Shown: positions 1 to 11,292 of the stretch, one piece after another | Numbering within the stretch: position 1 is the stretch's first letter | How the letters are laid out: every line of letters starts with the position of its first letter | NCBI RefSeq assembly: GCF_028206995.1 | Contig: NZ_JAQLFL010000001.1 | Coordinates: 261,372 to 325,371 of the forward strand | Source: Collinsella aerofaciens | Lineage (GTDB): Bacteria; Actinomycetota; Coriobacteriia; Coriobacteriales; Coriobacteriaceae | Length of the DNA stretch: 64,000 nt | Reading direction: 5' to 3' | Translations under genes and position numbers: made by a program | The notes under the pieces: model-generated | Told to the model about the DNA's origin: nothing | What the model saw: the letters and a program-made list of their open reading frames with translations, nothing else | The model's database searches: none

Positions 1-1049
1 CCCCCGAGGCTCATGCCGAGGCGTCCGGCGACGGGGAGGTCACCGTCTCCTGGAAGGCGGTCGCCGGCGCCGAGCGCTACGCCGTCGCCGAGAAGACGGC
101 CGACGGCTCCTACAGGACCTACACGCTCGACGAGAAGGGCACCTCCTTCAAGGTCTCCGACCTCGCCAACGGCGTGACCCACCGCTTCCTGGTCCAGGCC
201 CGGGTCGACGGGTCCTGGTCCTCGACCGCCGACGGCTACCTGTGCTCCGCCGCGCCGTCGGGCACCGTCAGGCCCAAGGTCTCCGCGAAGGCCGGCGACA
301 GGTCGGTCGAGCTCTCCTGGGGCCACGTGCCCGGGGCGACCCGCTACGCGGTCGCCGTCCGCCAGGGGTCCGGCTACAAGACCTACACGCTCGACTGCGC
401 CAAGGAGTCCTACACCGTGAAGGGCCTCTCGAACGGCACGTCCTACAGCTTCCTGGTCCAGGCCTGGAACGGATCGTCCTGGTCGACCTTCTCCGACGCC
501 GACCTCGTGGCGTGCCGCCCGTCGGACCCCAGAGCCCCCGAGGCTCATGCCGAGGCGACCGGCGACGGGGAGGTCACCGTCTCCTGGAAGGCGGTCGCCG
601 GCGCCGAGCGCTACGCCGTCGCCGAGAAGACGGCCGACGGCTCCTACAGGACCTACACGCTCGACGAGAAGGGCACCTCCTTCAAGGTCTCCGACCTCGC
701 CAACGGCGTGACCCACCGCTTCCTGGTCCAGGCCCGGGTCGACGGGTCCTGGTCCTCGACCGCCGACGGCTACCTGTGCTCCGCCGCGCCGTCGGGCACC
801 GTCAGGCCCAAGGTCTCCGCGAAGGCCGGCGACAGGTCGGTCGAGCTCTCCTGGGGCCACGTGCCCGGGGCGACCCGCTACGCGGTCGCCGTCCGCCAGG
901 GGTCCGGCTACAAGACCTACACGCTCGACTGCGCCAAGGAGTCCTACACCGTGAAGGGCCTCTCGAACGGCACGTCCTACAGCTTCCTGGTCCAGGCCTG
1001 GAACGGATCGTCCTGGTCGACCTTCTCCGACGCCGACCTCGTGGCGTGC
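1..1049. repeat. 534-bp tandem DNA repeat encoding two FnIII modules
   Basis: Bases 1-515 recur at 535-1049 with one difference I can see (tcc versus acc in the codon after GAGGCG). The period is 534 bp, or 178 residues, equal to one A plus one B module. The repeat is cut by the window edge, so more copies may lie upstream. Near-perfect identity suggests recent duplication or ongoing homogenisation. Confidence 0.9.
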
Positions 1050-1565
1050 ACAACTTTGGGCACTCCGATTATGGGAAAGTCTGCCGCTTCGGTTTCGAGC
1101 ATGGTTTCCTTGTACAACTCAACTGGACATATCTATCCGACTATTTATGCCTCCAAAGGCGCAACAACTATTAATGACTTTTGCCAGATAGTATCTGAGG
1201 AAGCGAATGCTGAAGGTGTTAAGGCGGAAATCCTGTTTGCCCAAGCAATGTACGAAACTGGCTGGCTTCAATTTGGTGGTAACGTAAAAGCGGAACAATG
1301 CAACTTCGGTGGAATCGGCGCCGTGAATGCCACAGCGGGTGGTGCGTCTTTTGGGGATGTGCGATCTGGTCTTCGTGCACAGGTCCAACATTTAAAGGCT
1401 TATGCTTCGAAAGAACCTTTAAATAATCCTTGTGTCGACCCCCGTTTTGAAAAAGTCAAGCGTGGCGTTGCGCCATGCGTCGAGGATTTGAATGGTCGCT
1501 GGGCAGTTCCTGGCGATGGTTATGGGCAGCGTATTTCGTCTTTAGCCGCTAAGGCTTGTTGTTAA
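1..1565 (+). CDS. Fibronectin type III repeat protein with C-terminal glucosaminidase domain (5' end missing)
   Basis: The reading frame is open from the window edge, so the N-terminus is missing. Residues up to about position 1049 of the DNA form four FnIII-like modules in alternating A and B types (motifs VTVSWKAV, VELSWGHV, YTLD, FLVQA). The last ~170 residues resemble the N-acetylglucosaminidase/lysozyme-like family (AEILFAQAMYETGWLQFGG, CNFGGIGA, ending with VPGDGYGQRISSLA), which cleaves peptidoglycan glycan strands. The protein is probably exported and wall-associated, the FnIII modules acting as spacers or binders. The repeat part is very GC-rich while the catalytic part is AT-richer, with an abrupt change near 1049, suggesting a mosaic origin. 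The enzyme assignment is from family motifs; its place in wall remodelling is inference. Confidence 0.8.
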   Translation, partial: PEAHAEASGDGEVTVSWKAVAGAERYAVAEKTADGSYRTYTLDEKGTSFKVSDLANGVTHRFLVQARVDGSWSSTADGYLCSAAPSGTVRPKVSAKAGDRSVELSWGHVPGATRYAVAVRQGSGYKTYTLDCAKESYTVKGLSNGTSYSFLVQAWNGSSWSTFSDADLVACRPSDPRAPEAHAEATGDGEVTVSWKAVAGAERYAVAEKTADGSYRTYTLDEKGTSFKVSDLANGVTHRFLVQARVDGSWSSTADGYLCSAAPSGTVRPKVSAKAGDRSVELSWGHVPGATRYAVAVRQGSGYKTYTLDCAKESYTVKGLSNGTSYSFLVQAWNGSSWSTFSDADLVACTTLGTPIMGKSAASVSSMVSLYNSTGHIYPTIYASKGATTINDFCQIVSEEANAEGVKAEILFAQAMYETGWLQFGGNVKAEQCNFGGIGAVNATAGGASFGDVRSGLRAQVQHLKAYASKEPLNNPCVDPRFEKVKRGVAPCVEDLNGRWAVPGDGYGQRISSLAAKACC

Positions 1566-1575
1566 TTGCTTTAAT

Positions 1576-3075
1576 GTGGCGGCATTTAAGTGTGTAAGTA
1601 GGTTTAGGTTGAATTCTACGAAATTTTACAAAAATGCAAACGTCTATTGCTTGGTGCTCGTTCTTGCAGTGTTTTGTTTGATGAGCATCTGGTGGGCATT
1701 TCGTCTGCCTATGTCTTCAGCGCCTGATGAGTATATGAGGCTACAAGTACCCTTATTTATTGCAGAGAATGGCTGTTTACCGCGTGGAGATGATCCTGCG
1801 ATCATAAATGAGGTTTGGGGTACATCATATGCATTTAGCGTGTACGGGTCCTCGTTGATTGCAGTGCCGTTTATCTGTGTTGCTAAGCTGGTGGTTCCCA
1901 ATTCTTCTGCAGCGCTAATAATTGCTGCGAGATTATCGAATTGCCTTCTTGCTGCGTTAAATATAGTTTGTATCTATCTGATGGGTAAAAAACTTAAATT
2001 TGGCAATTTAACATCAATTCTTGCCGCAACTCTATTTGCATTTTTACCACAAAACGTATTCCTTGCTGCTTACTTTAATTCTGAACAGCTTGAATTTCTC
2101 TCGACAAACCTTGTGATAATTCTTTGTTTGAATGCACGAGAGAATCGCTGGAGCTATAGGAGCTGTTTCTTCTTGGGCTGCGGCTTGGGGGTGCTCGCGC
2201 TCTCTTATTACTACGCTTATGGTGTAATAATTGCAGCAATCATATTCTATTTCAGTTCTATTAAGAAAGATTTTTGTTTAAGGACGAAATCCGATTATAT
2301 TTCCGCTATTCTTTATCGTCCTTTGGTGGTTTTTTCCGGTTCATTTATAGTCTGCGGCTGGTTCTTTATAAGAAATGCGCTGTTGTATAACGGAGACTTT
2401 ATCGGAATGGCTACTAGCTCTAAAACATCTGAGATATATGGTGCTAGCGGCTTTAAACCATCGCAACGTGGCACCTTACGTCAGCAAGGGTATTTGCCTG
2501 ACTGTTTGTTTAATCAAATGAACTATTCGGTGTATTGGCCTTTGTCTGTAGCTCAGTCATTTATAGGTACATTTGGATATATGAGTATCTTTGTAGGCAA
2601 TACGTCATTCGTTTTATATTTATTAGTATTTATTCCTTCACTCGTAATCGGTCTTATTCGTCGCCTGTTTACTGCTAAACAAACTGGCGATTATTTAACA
2701 TTTATTCCTGGCCTTATTACTGTTGCGACTCCATTTCTTTTATCAATTTACTATTCATGGGCATCTGATTATCAGCCTCAGGGCAGGTATGTGATGGCTG
2801 GATTCGGGATCTTGTCTCTGCTTTGTGCTTTTGGGATTGTTTCGTTATGCCAGGGTCTCTGGACCTTGCTATGCGCGGAAATTGAAGTTAAATCCTGCAA
2901 AGATGAATCTGGTAATTCATTAGAGAAGCGCTTGGCTATATCAATTAATGACTATGGTGTATTTATTAAGCTAGTTAAGTTTTCCGTTGTGGCAACAGTG
3001 CTATTTTATCTGCTGCTGTTCGTTCGCATTTTTATTCATTTGATTATTCCGTTACTTTCAAGTGGTGTTTTGTAA
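1576..3075 (+). CDS. Polytopic membrane protein, possible GT-C/DUF2142-type glycosyltransferase
   Basis: The 499-residue protein has about ten hydrophobic segments (for example VYCLVLVLAVFCLMSIWWAF near residue 25 and FSVVATVLFYLLLFVRIFI at the end). After the first membrane segment comes PMSSAPDEYMR, an acidic DE motif placed like the catalytic aspartate loop of GT-C or DUF2142 membrane glycosyltransferases, which use polyprenyl-linked sugars on the outer face of the membrane. It follows the glucosaminidase gene by 10 bases and precedes a GT2 gene, so a role in the surface polymer is likely. The GTG start at 1576 has no strong ribosome site and is uncertain. AT-rich relative to the rhamnose genes downstream. 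Confidence 0.55.
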   Translation: MAAFKCVSRFRLNSTKFYKNANVYCLVLVLAVFCLMSIWWAFRLPMSSAPDEYMRLQVPLFIAENGCLPRGDDPAIINEVWGTSYAFSVYGSSLIAVPFICVAKLVVPNSSAALIIAARLSNCLLAALNIVCIYLMGKKLKFGNLTSILAATLFAFLPQNVFLAAYFNSEQLEFLSTNLVIILCLNARENRWSYRSCFFLGCGLGVLALSYYYAYGVIIAAIIFYFSSIKKDFCLRTKSDYISAILYRPLVVFSGSFIVCGWFFIRNALLYNGDFIGMATSSKTSEIYGASGFKPSQRGTLRQQGYLPDCLFNQMNYSVYWPLSVAQSFIGTFGYMSIFVGNTSFVLYLLVFIPSLVIGLIRRLFTAKQTGDYLTFIPGLITVATPFLLSIYYSWASDYQPQGRYVMAGFGILSLLCAFGIVSLCQGLWTLLCAEIEVKSCKDESGNSLEKRLAISINDYGVFIKLVKFSVVATVLFYLLLFVRIFIHLIIPLLSSGVL

Positions 3076-3114
3076 TTCAGATTATGCAGCCTGTAGTGCA
3101 TTTTGGAGGATTCG

Positions 3115-5493
3115 ATGAAAGCTAGATTGACCTGTCTTTGCCGCGGCCTCGGTAAGGCTTACTTTGGCTTTGCGATCAATAGTCAGGTTGACATTAGTGG
3201 AATTTCCGCTGAGGTGCGCACGGATTTGGGAAATCAACTTCCGGTTGGGATATATAGATTAAATTCTAAAGACATGTTGATTTTGGCTGTTCCGTTGTTG
3301 GGTTCTGGCGGAGTCCATATCTCTATTAAGTTGAGATTAGATAGTGGCATGGTCAAGAGTTTGTATAGCGGAAAATTGAACTGGATTGCAATAAAGTGGC
3401 TATCACGTTATTGTTATAAATTTAAACGCAAGCTAGCTTTCGCTTTGCGTGATATTGATCAGCAGGTTTATTCGCATCAAATTCACGTTAAGCCAGAGCT
3501 TGCTCTTGAATCACCTGCCGGTGATCTCATCATTAAAGGCGTGGTTTGCGGGCCGTATAGTTGCAGAAACTCCGATATCTTTCTCTTGGATGAGAGCGGC
3601 AGCAGAAGTGATTCAGGCAATTTAAGTGTTGGCCGTTGCAACGATGTCGTAACTTTTAGCCAAAGACGTTCTGAAATTTCTTTTACACTGCGAATTCCAA
3701 TGGACGGCAACACTTATACGCTAGTTGCTGACGGAAATTGCAGTAATGAACAGCCTGGTTTTCTGTGCTTTGATGCTGCTTCCGTTCAATATTATCTTTC
3801 GACGCTATCGCCACTTTTCTACAAGGCCTCATCTGCCGGTGCCTACGCTTCTTCTCATTCCAAACGTATTGACTATCTTTCGATGCTGGATTTTAGTGAA
3901 TGTAAATTAATTAGCGGCCCTCTGTTTAGTATTGTTGTTCCGTTATATAAGACACCTGTTAGTTTTCTTAACGATATGGTGCATTCTGTAATCAATCAGG
4001 CATATTCTAATTGGGAACTCATTTTGATTAACTCAACTCCAGAATGTGTTGAGCTGGCTGCCGCTTTGGATAAACTGACTGATAAACGCATCAAAGTTGT
4101 CACCCTTGAGTCAAACAAGGGTATTTCGGGGAACACTAACTTTGGCATTGCTAAAGCAAAGGGCGATTATGTCGTGTTTTTCGATCACGACGATACACTC
4201 GATCCGTTTGCTCTTTATAGATACGCAGAGCGAATTCAGGACTGTCCTGATACTGATGCACTGTATTGCGATGAGGACTTCTTAAATGAGACCGGTGAGT
4301 ATGTGGCCCCTCATTTCAAGTCTGATTTCAATCTAGATCTCCTTCGCGTTCATAACTACATAACTCATCTGCTTTGCGTTCGTGCCTCGTTTGCTAAAGA
4401 ACTGATGCTACGGAAAGAGTTCGATGGAGCTCAAGACTATGATTTTCTGTTGCGTTTAGTAGAGAGAACTCAGAATATCTATCATGTCCCTGAGGTTCTC
4501 TATCATTGGAGAATTAGCGATACGTCAACTGCGAAGAGTGCGGGAAATAAGAACTATGCCGACGATGCTGGCAGAAGGGCACTGCAAGAGCATTTGGATC
4601 GCTGCGGTCTGAACGGAACTGCGGAGTTAACTGATTCTGCCTGTTTCTATCACATTGCCTACGCTCTTAATGAAGAACCCTTGGTCAGTATCGTTATCCC
4701 CAATAAAGATAGTGTTGAGGTCTTACGCCGCTGCATTGACTCTATTGAGGAAAAAACTGATTACCGCAACTTCGAGATTCTGGTTGTTGAGAATAACAGT
4801 ACGGAGGACGCGACATTTGAGTATTACCGCACCGTTTCCGAGCAATATGAGAACGTTCGCATTGCAACATGGGATGGTCCGTTTAATTACTCCGCTATCA
4901 ATAATTATGGCGTTGGACTGACATCCGGCAAATACCTGCTGTTCTTGAATAATGATACCGAGGTTATTGAGAGCGGCTGGCTTTCTTCAATGCTGTCTTT
5001 CTGTCAGCGTGACGATGTTGGAGCGGTCGGTGCAAAGCTGCTGTATCCAGATGATACGGTGCAGCATGCAGGCGTAATGATGATATGTTGTAGAAATGAA
5101 GGCGAAATGGGCGGCCCCATTCACGTATTCAACAACCTTGACCGGGATGATCCAGGTTACATGCGCCGCGCTGTTATTTCACAAGATTTAAGTGCTGTTA
5201 CCGCTGCATGCATGATGACGAAGCGTTCTGTATTTGAAGAGCTAAATGGGTTTAACGAGGACTTTGAGGTTGCTTTTAATGACGTTGATTTTTGCCTGAG
5301 AGTTCGCTCGCTCGACAAGCTTGTTGTTTTCGATGCTGATGCCCTCTTGTATCATTATGAGTCCTTCAGCCGTGGCTATGAGACTGGTGAAAAGAAAGTC
5401 CGATTTATGCGTGAGCAGGGCAAATTACGCACTGCTTGGGCGGAGTATTATGTCAACGGTGACCCTTATCACAGTCCGATGAGTACTCGATGA
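3115..5493 (+). CDS. Two-domain GT2 family glycosyltransferase
   Basis: I chose ATG 3115 because GGAGG lies about 6 bases upstream. The 792-residue protein has an N-terminal domain of about 260 residues without a clear family, then two GT-A type transferase domains. The first starts at [11 protein letters not shown] and carries [11 protein letters not shown]; the second starts at [20 protein letters not shown] and carries [14 protein letters not shown]. DxD-like motifs in both suggest two sugar transfers by one enzyme, as in rhamnosyl or O-antigen/wall-polymer synthases of the COG1216 type. It lies upstream of tagF-like and tagD genes, so it probably builds the backbone or linkage of the surface polymer. 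The exact sugar is unknown; rhamnose is a reasonable guess from the nearby dTDP-rhamnose genes. Confidence 0.85.
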   Translation: MKARLTCLCRGLGKAYFGFAINSQVDISGISAEVRTDLGNQLPVGIYRLNSKDMLILAVPLLGSGGVHISIKLRLDSGMVKSLYSGKLNWIAIKWLSRYCYKFKRKLAFALRDIDQQVYSHQIHVKPELALESPAGDLIIKGVVCGPYSCRNSDIFLLDESGSRSDSGNLSVGRCNDVVTFSQRRSEISFTLRIPMDGNTYTLVADGNCSNEQPGFLCFDAASVQYYLSTLSPLFYKASSAGAYASSHSKRIDYLSMLDFSECKLISGPLFSIVVPLYKTPVSFLNDMVHSVINQAYSNWELILINSTPECVELAAALDKLTDKRIKVVTLESNKGISGNTNFGIAKAKGDYVVFFDHDDTLDPFALYRYAERIQDCPDTDALYCDEDFLNETGEYVAPHFKSDFNLDLLRVHNYITHLLCVRASFAKELMLRKEFDGAQDYDFLLRLVERTQNIYHVPEVLYHWRISDTSTAKSAGNKNYADDAGRRALQEHLDRCGLNGTAELTDSACFYHIAYALNEEPLVSIVIPNKDSVEVLRRCIDSIEEKTDYRNFEILVVENNSTEDATFEYYRTVSEQYENVRIATWDGPFNYSAINNYGVGLTSGKYLLFLNNDTEVIESGWLSSMLSFCQRDDVGAVGAKLLYPDDTVQHAGVMMICCRNEGEMGGPIHVFNNLDRDDPGYMRRAVISQDLSAVTAACMMTKRSVFEELNGFNEDFEVAFNDVDFCLRVRSLDKLVVFDADALLYHYESFSRGYETGEKKVRFMREQGKLRTAWAEYYVNGDPYHSPMSTR

Positions 5494-5506
5494 CGTTTGG
5501 ATTGTC

Positions 5507-7168
5507 ATGATTGATCAAAACCTTGTTCTCTTTGAATCGAATCCAGATTTCGCTGACAATTCTCGTGCTTTGTATGATTACATCGTCGATAAGACTGATT
5601 TCAAGACTTTTTGGGTTGTTAAGGATCCGGCTATGCTAGGGCCCATGAGGGCTGCTGGCGTTGACTGTGATATTGAGAATTCAGACCGCGCTATTGCTAT
5701 GGAGCAATGTGCTCATTATCTGGTTACGTCCAGCTTTATGTTTGCGTACAATAAGCGTCCAGGGCAGATTCATGTTTCGGCATGGCATGGCTTTGGTCCT
5801 AAGACCATCGGGTTTGATGAAGATGCAGCGTCTGATTCAAGTGCGCTTAGAGATTTGAAGGTCATTACGACCCAATGTGATCTTCTGACCACTACATCAC
5901 GTGTGTCGCAGCTCATGATGGCCGGTATGCTTTCTATGGACCCTCGCAAGGTAATGAATTCCGGTTTCCCGAGAAATGATTACCTTTTTACAACTGATGG
6001 TAGAAAACTCCTGGAAGGCGCTTTGGGGGTTGATTTCGGCAGCAGTAAATTGATTATGTATCTGCCCACGATGCGCAAGGGTCTAAAGGCTGAAGGCGGT
6101 CAATTCGATAAAAATATCTTTAATTACGAGGATTACGACGCTGCTGGTCTTGATGAGTTCCTGAAGCTGAATGATGCTTATGTAATTGCGAAGATGCACT
6201 TTGCCGATGATTCGAGCTTCAACCAAAGTTCTTTTGAGCTACCCAAAAGGGTTTTATTCCTCGATAGTCTGTCTTTGGGTTCGAAGTTGCTCACCATTTA
6301 CCATGTTCTTAACGCATTCGACTTATTGATAACTGACTACTCGTCAGTGTATGTAGACTATCTTCTTCTTAATAGGCCTATTGTCTTTTCATGTCCGGAT
6401 TTCGAAGAATACAAGAAGGACAGAGGATTCATTAGCGATGACCCACGCTGGATGATGCCTGGGGCTTTTGTTAAGTCGCAATCCGAGTTATTGAGTGCGC
6501 TTGGTTCGTTTTTTAATGGAGTTGACGCTGCTGCTTCATTGCGTGAGTCGTTCATGCCAGTCATTCATTCTCATAGGGATGCAAAAGCTGCTGAGCGTGT
6601 TGTTCAAAGGATGATCGGAGTTGCCAGCACCAACTCGCGTGACTGTGACAAGGAAATCGGTTCATGCTTTGCGGACTCGAATTCCCCTTTGCGGCAGTAT
6701 ATGAATCTACGTTCCAAAGCGGAACTATTTTTAGACTATGGTTCGGGCTTCAATTCTGAAGATGTTTTGTCCATCGAATATACGTCTAACTGTTTTGGGT
6801 CTCATGTCTGCCTGACTTTCAATGTCCCTTCTGGCGTTAACGAAGTTCGCTTTGACCCCGCCGATGACGGTTCATTTCTCTTAAAGGATGTTTCCTTCTC
6901 TTTTAACGGAACGCCATTGATTTGGGACGCGTTAAATGGTTCTGAATCACACTCCAATATCGTATTCTGTGGACTTGACCCTCAGATTCTGGTCTCAGGC
7001 TTTGATGGCTCGGCTGGCGAGCTGTGTGTCAATTTCGACAGATGTGAGCTTGGGGATTCAGCTGACTATGTTTCATGTCTCATGGAGCGCGGACACTCTC
7101 TTTCAGATGAGCCCGTGCATTCTCTTTCGGGGTCATTGAGTCGTGTATTTAGGTTTGGTAGGCATTGA
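5507..7168 (+). CDS. CDP-glycerol glycerophosphotransferase-like protein (TagF/TagB family)
   Basis: The protein has 553 residues and Glyphos_transf family motifs: [16 protein letters not shown] near residue 90, [20 protein letters not shown], and [20 protein letters not shown]. Members transfer glycerol phosphate from CDP-glycerol onto a lipid-linked acceptor at the inner membrane face, making or decorating teichoic acid-like chains. The next gene encodes TagD, which makes CDP-glycerol, so donor supply and use are paired. The last ~170 residues do not look catalytic and may bind acceptor or membrane. ATG 5507 has a weak ribosome site. The polymer itself (teichoic acid or glycerol-phosphate decoration of a rhamnan) cannot be decided from sequence. 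Confidence 0.88.
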   Translation: MIDQNLVLFESNPDFADNSRALYDYIVDKTDFKTFWVVKDPAMLGPMRAAGVDCDIENSDRAIAMEQCAHYLVTSSFMFAYNKRPGQIHVSAWHGFGPKTIGFDEDAASDSSALRDLKVITTQCDLLTTTSRVSQLMMAGMLSMDPRKVMNSGFPRNDYLFTTDGRKLLEGALGVDFGSSKLIMYLPTMRKGLKAEGGQFDKNIFNYEDYDAAGLDEFLKLNDAYVIAKMHFADDSSFNQSSFELPKRVLFLDSLSLGSKLLTIYHVLNAFDLLITDYSSVYVDYLLLNRPIVFSCPDFEEYKKDRGFISDDPRWMMPGAFVKSQSELLSALGSFFNGVDAAASLRESFMPVIHSHRDAKAAERVVQRMIGVASTNSRDCDKEIGSCFADSNSPLRQYMNLRSKAELFLDYGSGFNSEDVLSIEYTSNCFGSHVCLTFNVPSGVNEVRFDPADDGSFLLKDVSFSFNGTPLIWDALNGSESHSNIVFCGLDPQILVSGFDGSAGELCVNFDRCELGDSADYVSCLMERGHSLSDEPVHSLSGSLSRVFRFGRH

Positions 7169-7169
7169 C

Positions 7170-7562
7170 GTGAAGCGCGTTATTACATATGGAACGTTTG
7201 ATTTACTACATTACGGGCATATCAATTTACTAAGGAGGGCCAAGCAGTATGGCGACTATCTAATAGTCGCTTTGTCTACCGATGACTTCAATTGGAATCA
7301 GAAGAGAAAGAAGTGTTATTTCTCTTTTGATAAACGCAAAGCCCTTCTTGAAGCAATTCGTTACGTTGACCTTGTGATTCCCGAAGAATCATGGGACCAG
7401 AAAGTGACTGACGTGCGTGAATACCATATCGATACGTTTGTTATGGGCGATGATTGGAAAGGCGAGTTCGACTTCCTGAAGAATGAGGGCGTTGATGTCG
7501 TTTACCTGCCACGCACGCCGGAAGTTTCCACCACTCAAATTAAACGTGATCTAAAATCCTAG
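7170..7562 (+). CDS. tagD: Glycerol-3-phosphate cytidylyltransferase
   Basis: It makes CDP-glycerol from CTP and sn-glycerol 3-phosphate in the cytoplasm. At 130 residues it has the usual size of TagD/TarD. It carries the nucleotidyltransferase signature YGTFDLLHYGHINLL with the HxGH motif (HYGH) and the C-terminal STTQIKRDL, equivalent to the ISTT..I motif. I place the start at GTG 7170, one base after the tagF-like stop, because it gives the family N-terminus MKRVITYGTFD; an in-frame upstream start at 7143 would overlap tagF. Spacing implies translational coupling. Confidence 0.93.
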   Translation: MKRVITYGTFDLLHYGHINLLRRAKQYGDYLIVALSTDDFNWNQKRKKCYFSFDKRKALLEAIRYVDLVIPEESWDQKVTDVREYHIDTFVMGDDWKGEFDFLKNEGVDVVYLPRTPEVSTTQIKRDLKS

Positions 7563-7658
7563 TAGTCGGCAAGGTTCTTGTGCGAATTTAGCATTGTGGG
7601 ATTATTAATAATAAAATTAACCTAACGGTTTGATTTCTGTTAGAAAGGTTCTTCAATT

Positions 7659-8558
7659 ATGAAGGGCATCATCCTCGCCGGCGGGTCCGGCACCCGCCTG
7701 TACCCGCTCACGCTCGTGACCTCCAAGCAGCTGCTGCCGGTCTACGACAAGCCCATGATCTACTACCCGCTGTCCACCCTCATGCTGGCGGGCATCCGGG
7801 ACATCCTGGTCATCTCCACGCCGACGGACCTCCCCAACTTCGAGCGCCTGCTCGGGGACGGCTCGCGCTACGGCGTGAACCTCTCCTACGCCGAGCAGCC
7901 CTCGCCGGACGGCTTGGCGCAGGCCTTCACCATCGGCGAGGAGTTCATCGCCGGCGAGCCGTGCGCCCTGGTGCTCGGCGACAACATCTTCTACGGCAAC
8001 GGCCTCAGCCGCCACCTCAAGAAGGCCGTCGAGAACGCGCAGTCGGGCCGCGCCACGGTTTTCGGCTACCACGTGGACGACCCCGAGCGCTTCGGCGTCG
8101 TCGAGTTCGACGGCGAGGGGAGGGCCGTCTCCATCGAGGAGAAGCCCGAGCGCCCCAAGAGCTCCTACGCCGTCACCGGCCTGTACTTCTACCCGGGCGA
8201 CGTCGCCGCCAAGGCCCATGAGGTTCAGCCGTCCGCGCGCGGCGAGCTGGAGATCACCACGCTCAACCAGATGTACCTGGAGGAGGGGACGCTGTCCGTC
8301 GTCACCCTCGGACGCGGCTACGCGTGGCTGGACACCGGCACCATGGAGAGCCTGCACGAGGCCGCGGAGTTCGTCCGCGCCGTGGAGCACTCCCAGGACC
8401 TTCCCGTGTCCGTCCCCGAGGAGATCGCCTGGGAGAACGGCTGGATCACGACCGCCGAGCTGGAGGAGGCCGCGAAGGCCTACGGCAAGTCGGTCTACGG
8501 CCAGCACCTGAAGAAGGTCGCCGCCGGCGAGATCGTCAACAGCCCGCGCGAGTACTAG
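7659..8558 (+). CDS. rfbA: Glucose-1-phosphate thymidylyltransferase
   Basis: First step of dTDP-L-rhamnose synthesis: dTTP plus glucose 1-phosphate gives dTDP-glucose. The 299 residues include the nucleotide-binding [11 protein letters not shown] at the N-terminus, [26 protein letters not shown] and [18 protein letters not shown], all family hallmarks. The gene is strikingly GC-rich compared with tagD just upstream and the DUF4869 gene just downstream. It has its own terminator hairpin. Partners rfbB and rfbC-rfbD lie 1.6-2.7 kb further on, separated by an unrelated gene pair. Confidence 0.97.
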   Translation: MKGIILAGGSGTRLYPLTLVTSKQLLPVYDKPMIYYPLSTLMLAGIRDILVISTPTDLPNFERLLGDGSRYGVNLSYAEQPSPDGLAQAFTIGEEFIAGEPCALVLGDNIFYGNGLSRHLKKAVENAQSGRATVFGYHVDDPERFGVVEFDGEGRAVSIEEKPERPKSSYAVTGLYFYPGDVAAKAHEVQPSARGELEITTLNQMYLEEGTLSVVTLGRGYAWLDTGTMESLHEAAEFVRAVEHSQDLPVSVPEEIAWENGWITTAELEEAAKAYGKSVYGQHLKKVAAGEIVNSPREY

Positions 8559-8578
8559 CGCCTTCTTGCTTTCTTTTA

Positions 8579-8610
8579 GGGGCCACCGTTATTTGGTGGC
8601 CCCTTTCGTT
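8579..8610 (+). terminator. Rho-independent terminator after rfbA
   Basis: The stem GGGGCCACC / GGTGGCCCC with loop GTTATTT is followed by TTTCGTT, 20 bases after the rfbA stop. Confidence 0.85.
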
Positions 8611-8652
8611 ATGATTACGGTGACCATATAGCCAATATGATTGGGAGTGGAT

Positions 8653-9090
8653 GTGTTAAGCGTCTACTTTGGCGATATGCCAGAAGCGATTTACAACACA
8701 GCGACATATTTCAAAAACTCTTACCGGTCTTCTTGGATTACGGATCCCTATGCGGTCTCGATAATTAAAGATGTCGATCGATCGGATGTTGTCTCCGAAA
8801 ACGTCATCGAAAGCCCTGTGCTTGGTTCCATCTCCCCACTCCAGCTTTCTGGTGGCGTGAAAACGTTGCTGCTTATGAGATTTGATCGTAAGCATTTTTT
8901 TAACGCTTCGACCTGTGGTGATAACTGTGCCAAGTGGATTCTCGACATCGCGAAAGACCGCAAGCTCGTTGTGAATCTCTATCATGTGATGGACTTTGGT
9001 CGCGAGGAGTTTAAAATCAAAGTCGCGAACAGCGGTCGAATCGTTCATAACATGGCCGAATTGATTCACGAGTCGATTCCGTATCTGTAG
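8653..9090 (+). CDS. DUF4869-like protein, copy 1 of a two-gene module
   Basis: Function unknown. The 145-residue protein starts MLSVYFGDMPEAIYNT and contains the conserved blocks LSGGVKTLLL and FNASTCGDNCAKW; these resemble the DUF4869 family as I remember it. GTG 8653 is preferred over TTG 8641 because it matches the N-terminus of copy 2 (minus strand, 17,046-17,495) and follows GGAG. By hand alignment about half the residues match copy 2. The ATPase gene starts 9 bases after its stop, so the two are co-translated. It is soluble with no signal peptide and is AT-richer than the rhamnose genes on both sides, a sign of insertion. Confidence 0.7.
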   Translation: MLSVYFGDMPEAIYNTATYFKNSYRSSWITDPYAVSIIKDVDRSDVVSENVIESPVLGSISPLQLSGGVKTLLLMRFDRKHFFNASTCGDNCAKWILDIAKDRKLVVNLYHVMDFGREEFKIKVANSGRIVHNMAELIHESIPYL

Positions 9091-9099
9091 GTGCTGCTT

Positions 9100-10074
9100 A
9101 TGAACGGTTCGCATCTTGTTAAGATTTCCCGCCGTAGGGGAACCAAGTACACATTTACCATCAAGCGAAACATCACTATTGTGCGTGGCGATAGCGGCAC
9201 GGGTAAGACGACACTGTTTGATATGGTCGCAGACTACATGCGAACGGGTGAGCAGTCGGGTGTTTCCTTGCAATGCGATTGTCCCTGTGTCGCCCTGACC
9301 GATTATGATTGGCGAAACCAGCTTTCGTCCGTTCATGACTCGATTGTATTTGTCGATGAGGGCTTAAAAGAGATTCATTCTGATGAGTTTGCCCATCATG
9401 TGCTGTATTCCTCGAATTATTTTGTGCTGATCTCAAGGGCTGATTTCCCCAATCTTCCGTATAGCGTGGATGAGATTTACAAGATTAAGACGAGCGGAAA
9501 ATACCATTCCTTCGTCCCTGTTTATCAAGATCGCGGAAATCATCGTTATGCTATTTCCCGATCGGCGCCAAAACAGGACTTTTCTATCCTTCTATGCGAG
9601 GACAGTAAGTCTGGTTTCCAGTTCTTTGAACGGCATTTCGCTGATAGTGAGCTTACCTGTGCTTCGGCCATGACGAACAGCGCGATTTTGGGCTGGTTGG
9701 ATCAGCATTTCGACGATCGCGTGTTTGTTGTCGCGGACGGAGCGGCATTTGGGTGCTATGCGGACCGCGTCCTTAAGCTGCAAGACATTCATCGCGATAC
9801 TGTTACGGTTTGTCTTCCCGAGTCATTCGAGTGGCTTCTGCTGAGCTCTGGCGTAATTTCAGGGTTAGATGTTAAGGCGGTTTTGGAAACCCCAGAAGCC
9901 TTTGTAAACAGTGAGAAGTTTAAAAGCTGGGAAGACTTCTTCTATAAGTACTTACGTGAAATAACTGAGGATTCGGTTTTTCACTACGACAAAGACTGCA
10001 TTCCGGAGGCGTTTTGTACGGGAGGTAATTCTGCGAAGGTTATGGCTCTTATCGCATGCCGAAATGTCCGATAG
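9100..10074 (+). CDS. P-loop ATPase with possible TOPRIM-like C-terminus, copy 1 of a two-gene module
   Basis: The 324-residue protein has a Walker A motif GDSGTGKTTL at residues ~31-40 and a Walker B-like SIVFVDEG near residue 83. The C-terminal half carries LCEDSKSGFQFF and VVADGAAFG, both also present in copy 2 (VVEDSKSGYQFY, AIGDGAAFG). An acidic residue followed by a D-containing loop is reminiscent of TOPRIM nuclease folds in OLD-type ATPases, but this is only an inference. No membrane segment is seen. ATG 9100 is chosen over GTG 9091 because it gives the same N-terminal length as copy 2. It always pairs with the DUF4869-like gene here, so the two probably act together; defence against foreign DNA is one possibility. 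Confidence 0.65.
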   Translation: MNGSHLVKISRRRGTKYTFTIKRNITIVRGDSGTGKTTLFDMVADYMRTGEQSGVSLQCDCPCVALTDYDWRNQLSSVHDSIVFVDEGLKEIHSDEFAHHVLYSSNYFVLISRADFPNLPYSVDEIYKIKTSGKYHSFVPVYQDRGNHRYAISRSAPKQDFSILLCEDSKSGFQFFERHFADSELTCASAMTNSAILGWLDQHFDDRVFVVADGAAFGCYADRVLKLQDIHRDTVTVCLPESFEWLLLSSGVISGLDVKAVLETPEAFVNSEKFKSWEDFFYKYLREITEDSVFHYDKDCIPEAFCTGGNSAKVMALIACRNVR

Positions 10075-10083
10075 TTTTGTTGA

Positions 10084-11169
<1,086 letters not shown>

Positions 11170-11292
11170 GACCGCATCCCGGCGAACCGCGCCGCGGGGC
11201 GCCCGCGCGGGGCCGCAGGGCATGGGGATGATCCTGCGGTCCCGCGCGGGCGCCCCCGGTTTCCCAACCTCTTCGATTGGAGCTTTTCCCAC

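Noticed and set aside
1..1049. Repeats as a CRISPR array
   Set aside because: Repeat unit is 534 bp and protein-coding, with no spacers. No CRISPR or cas gene is seen in the window.
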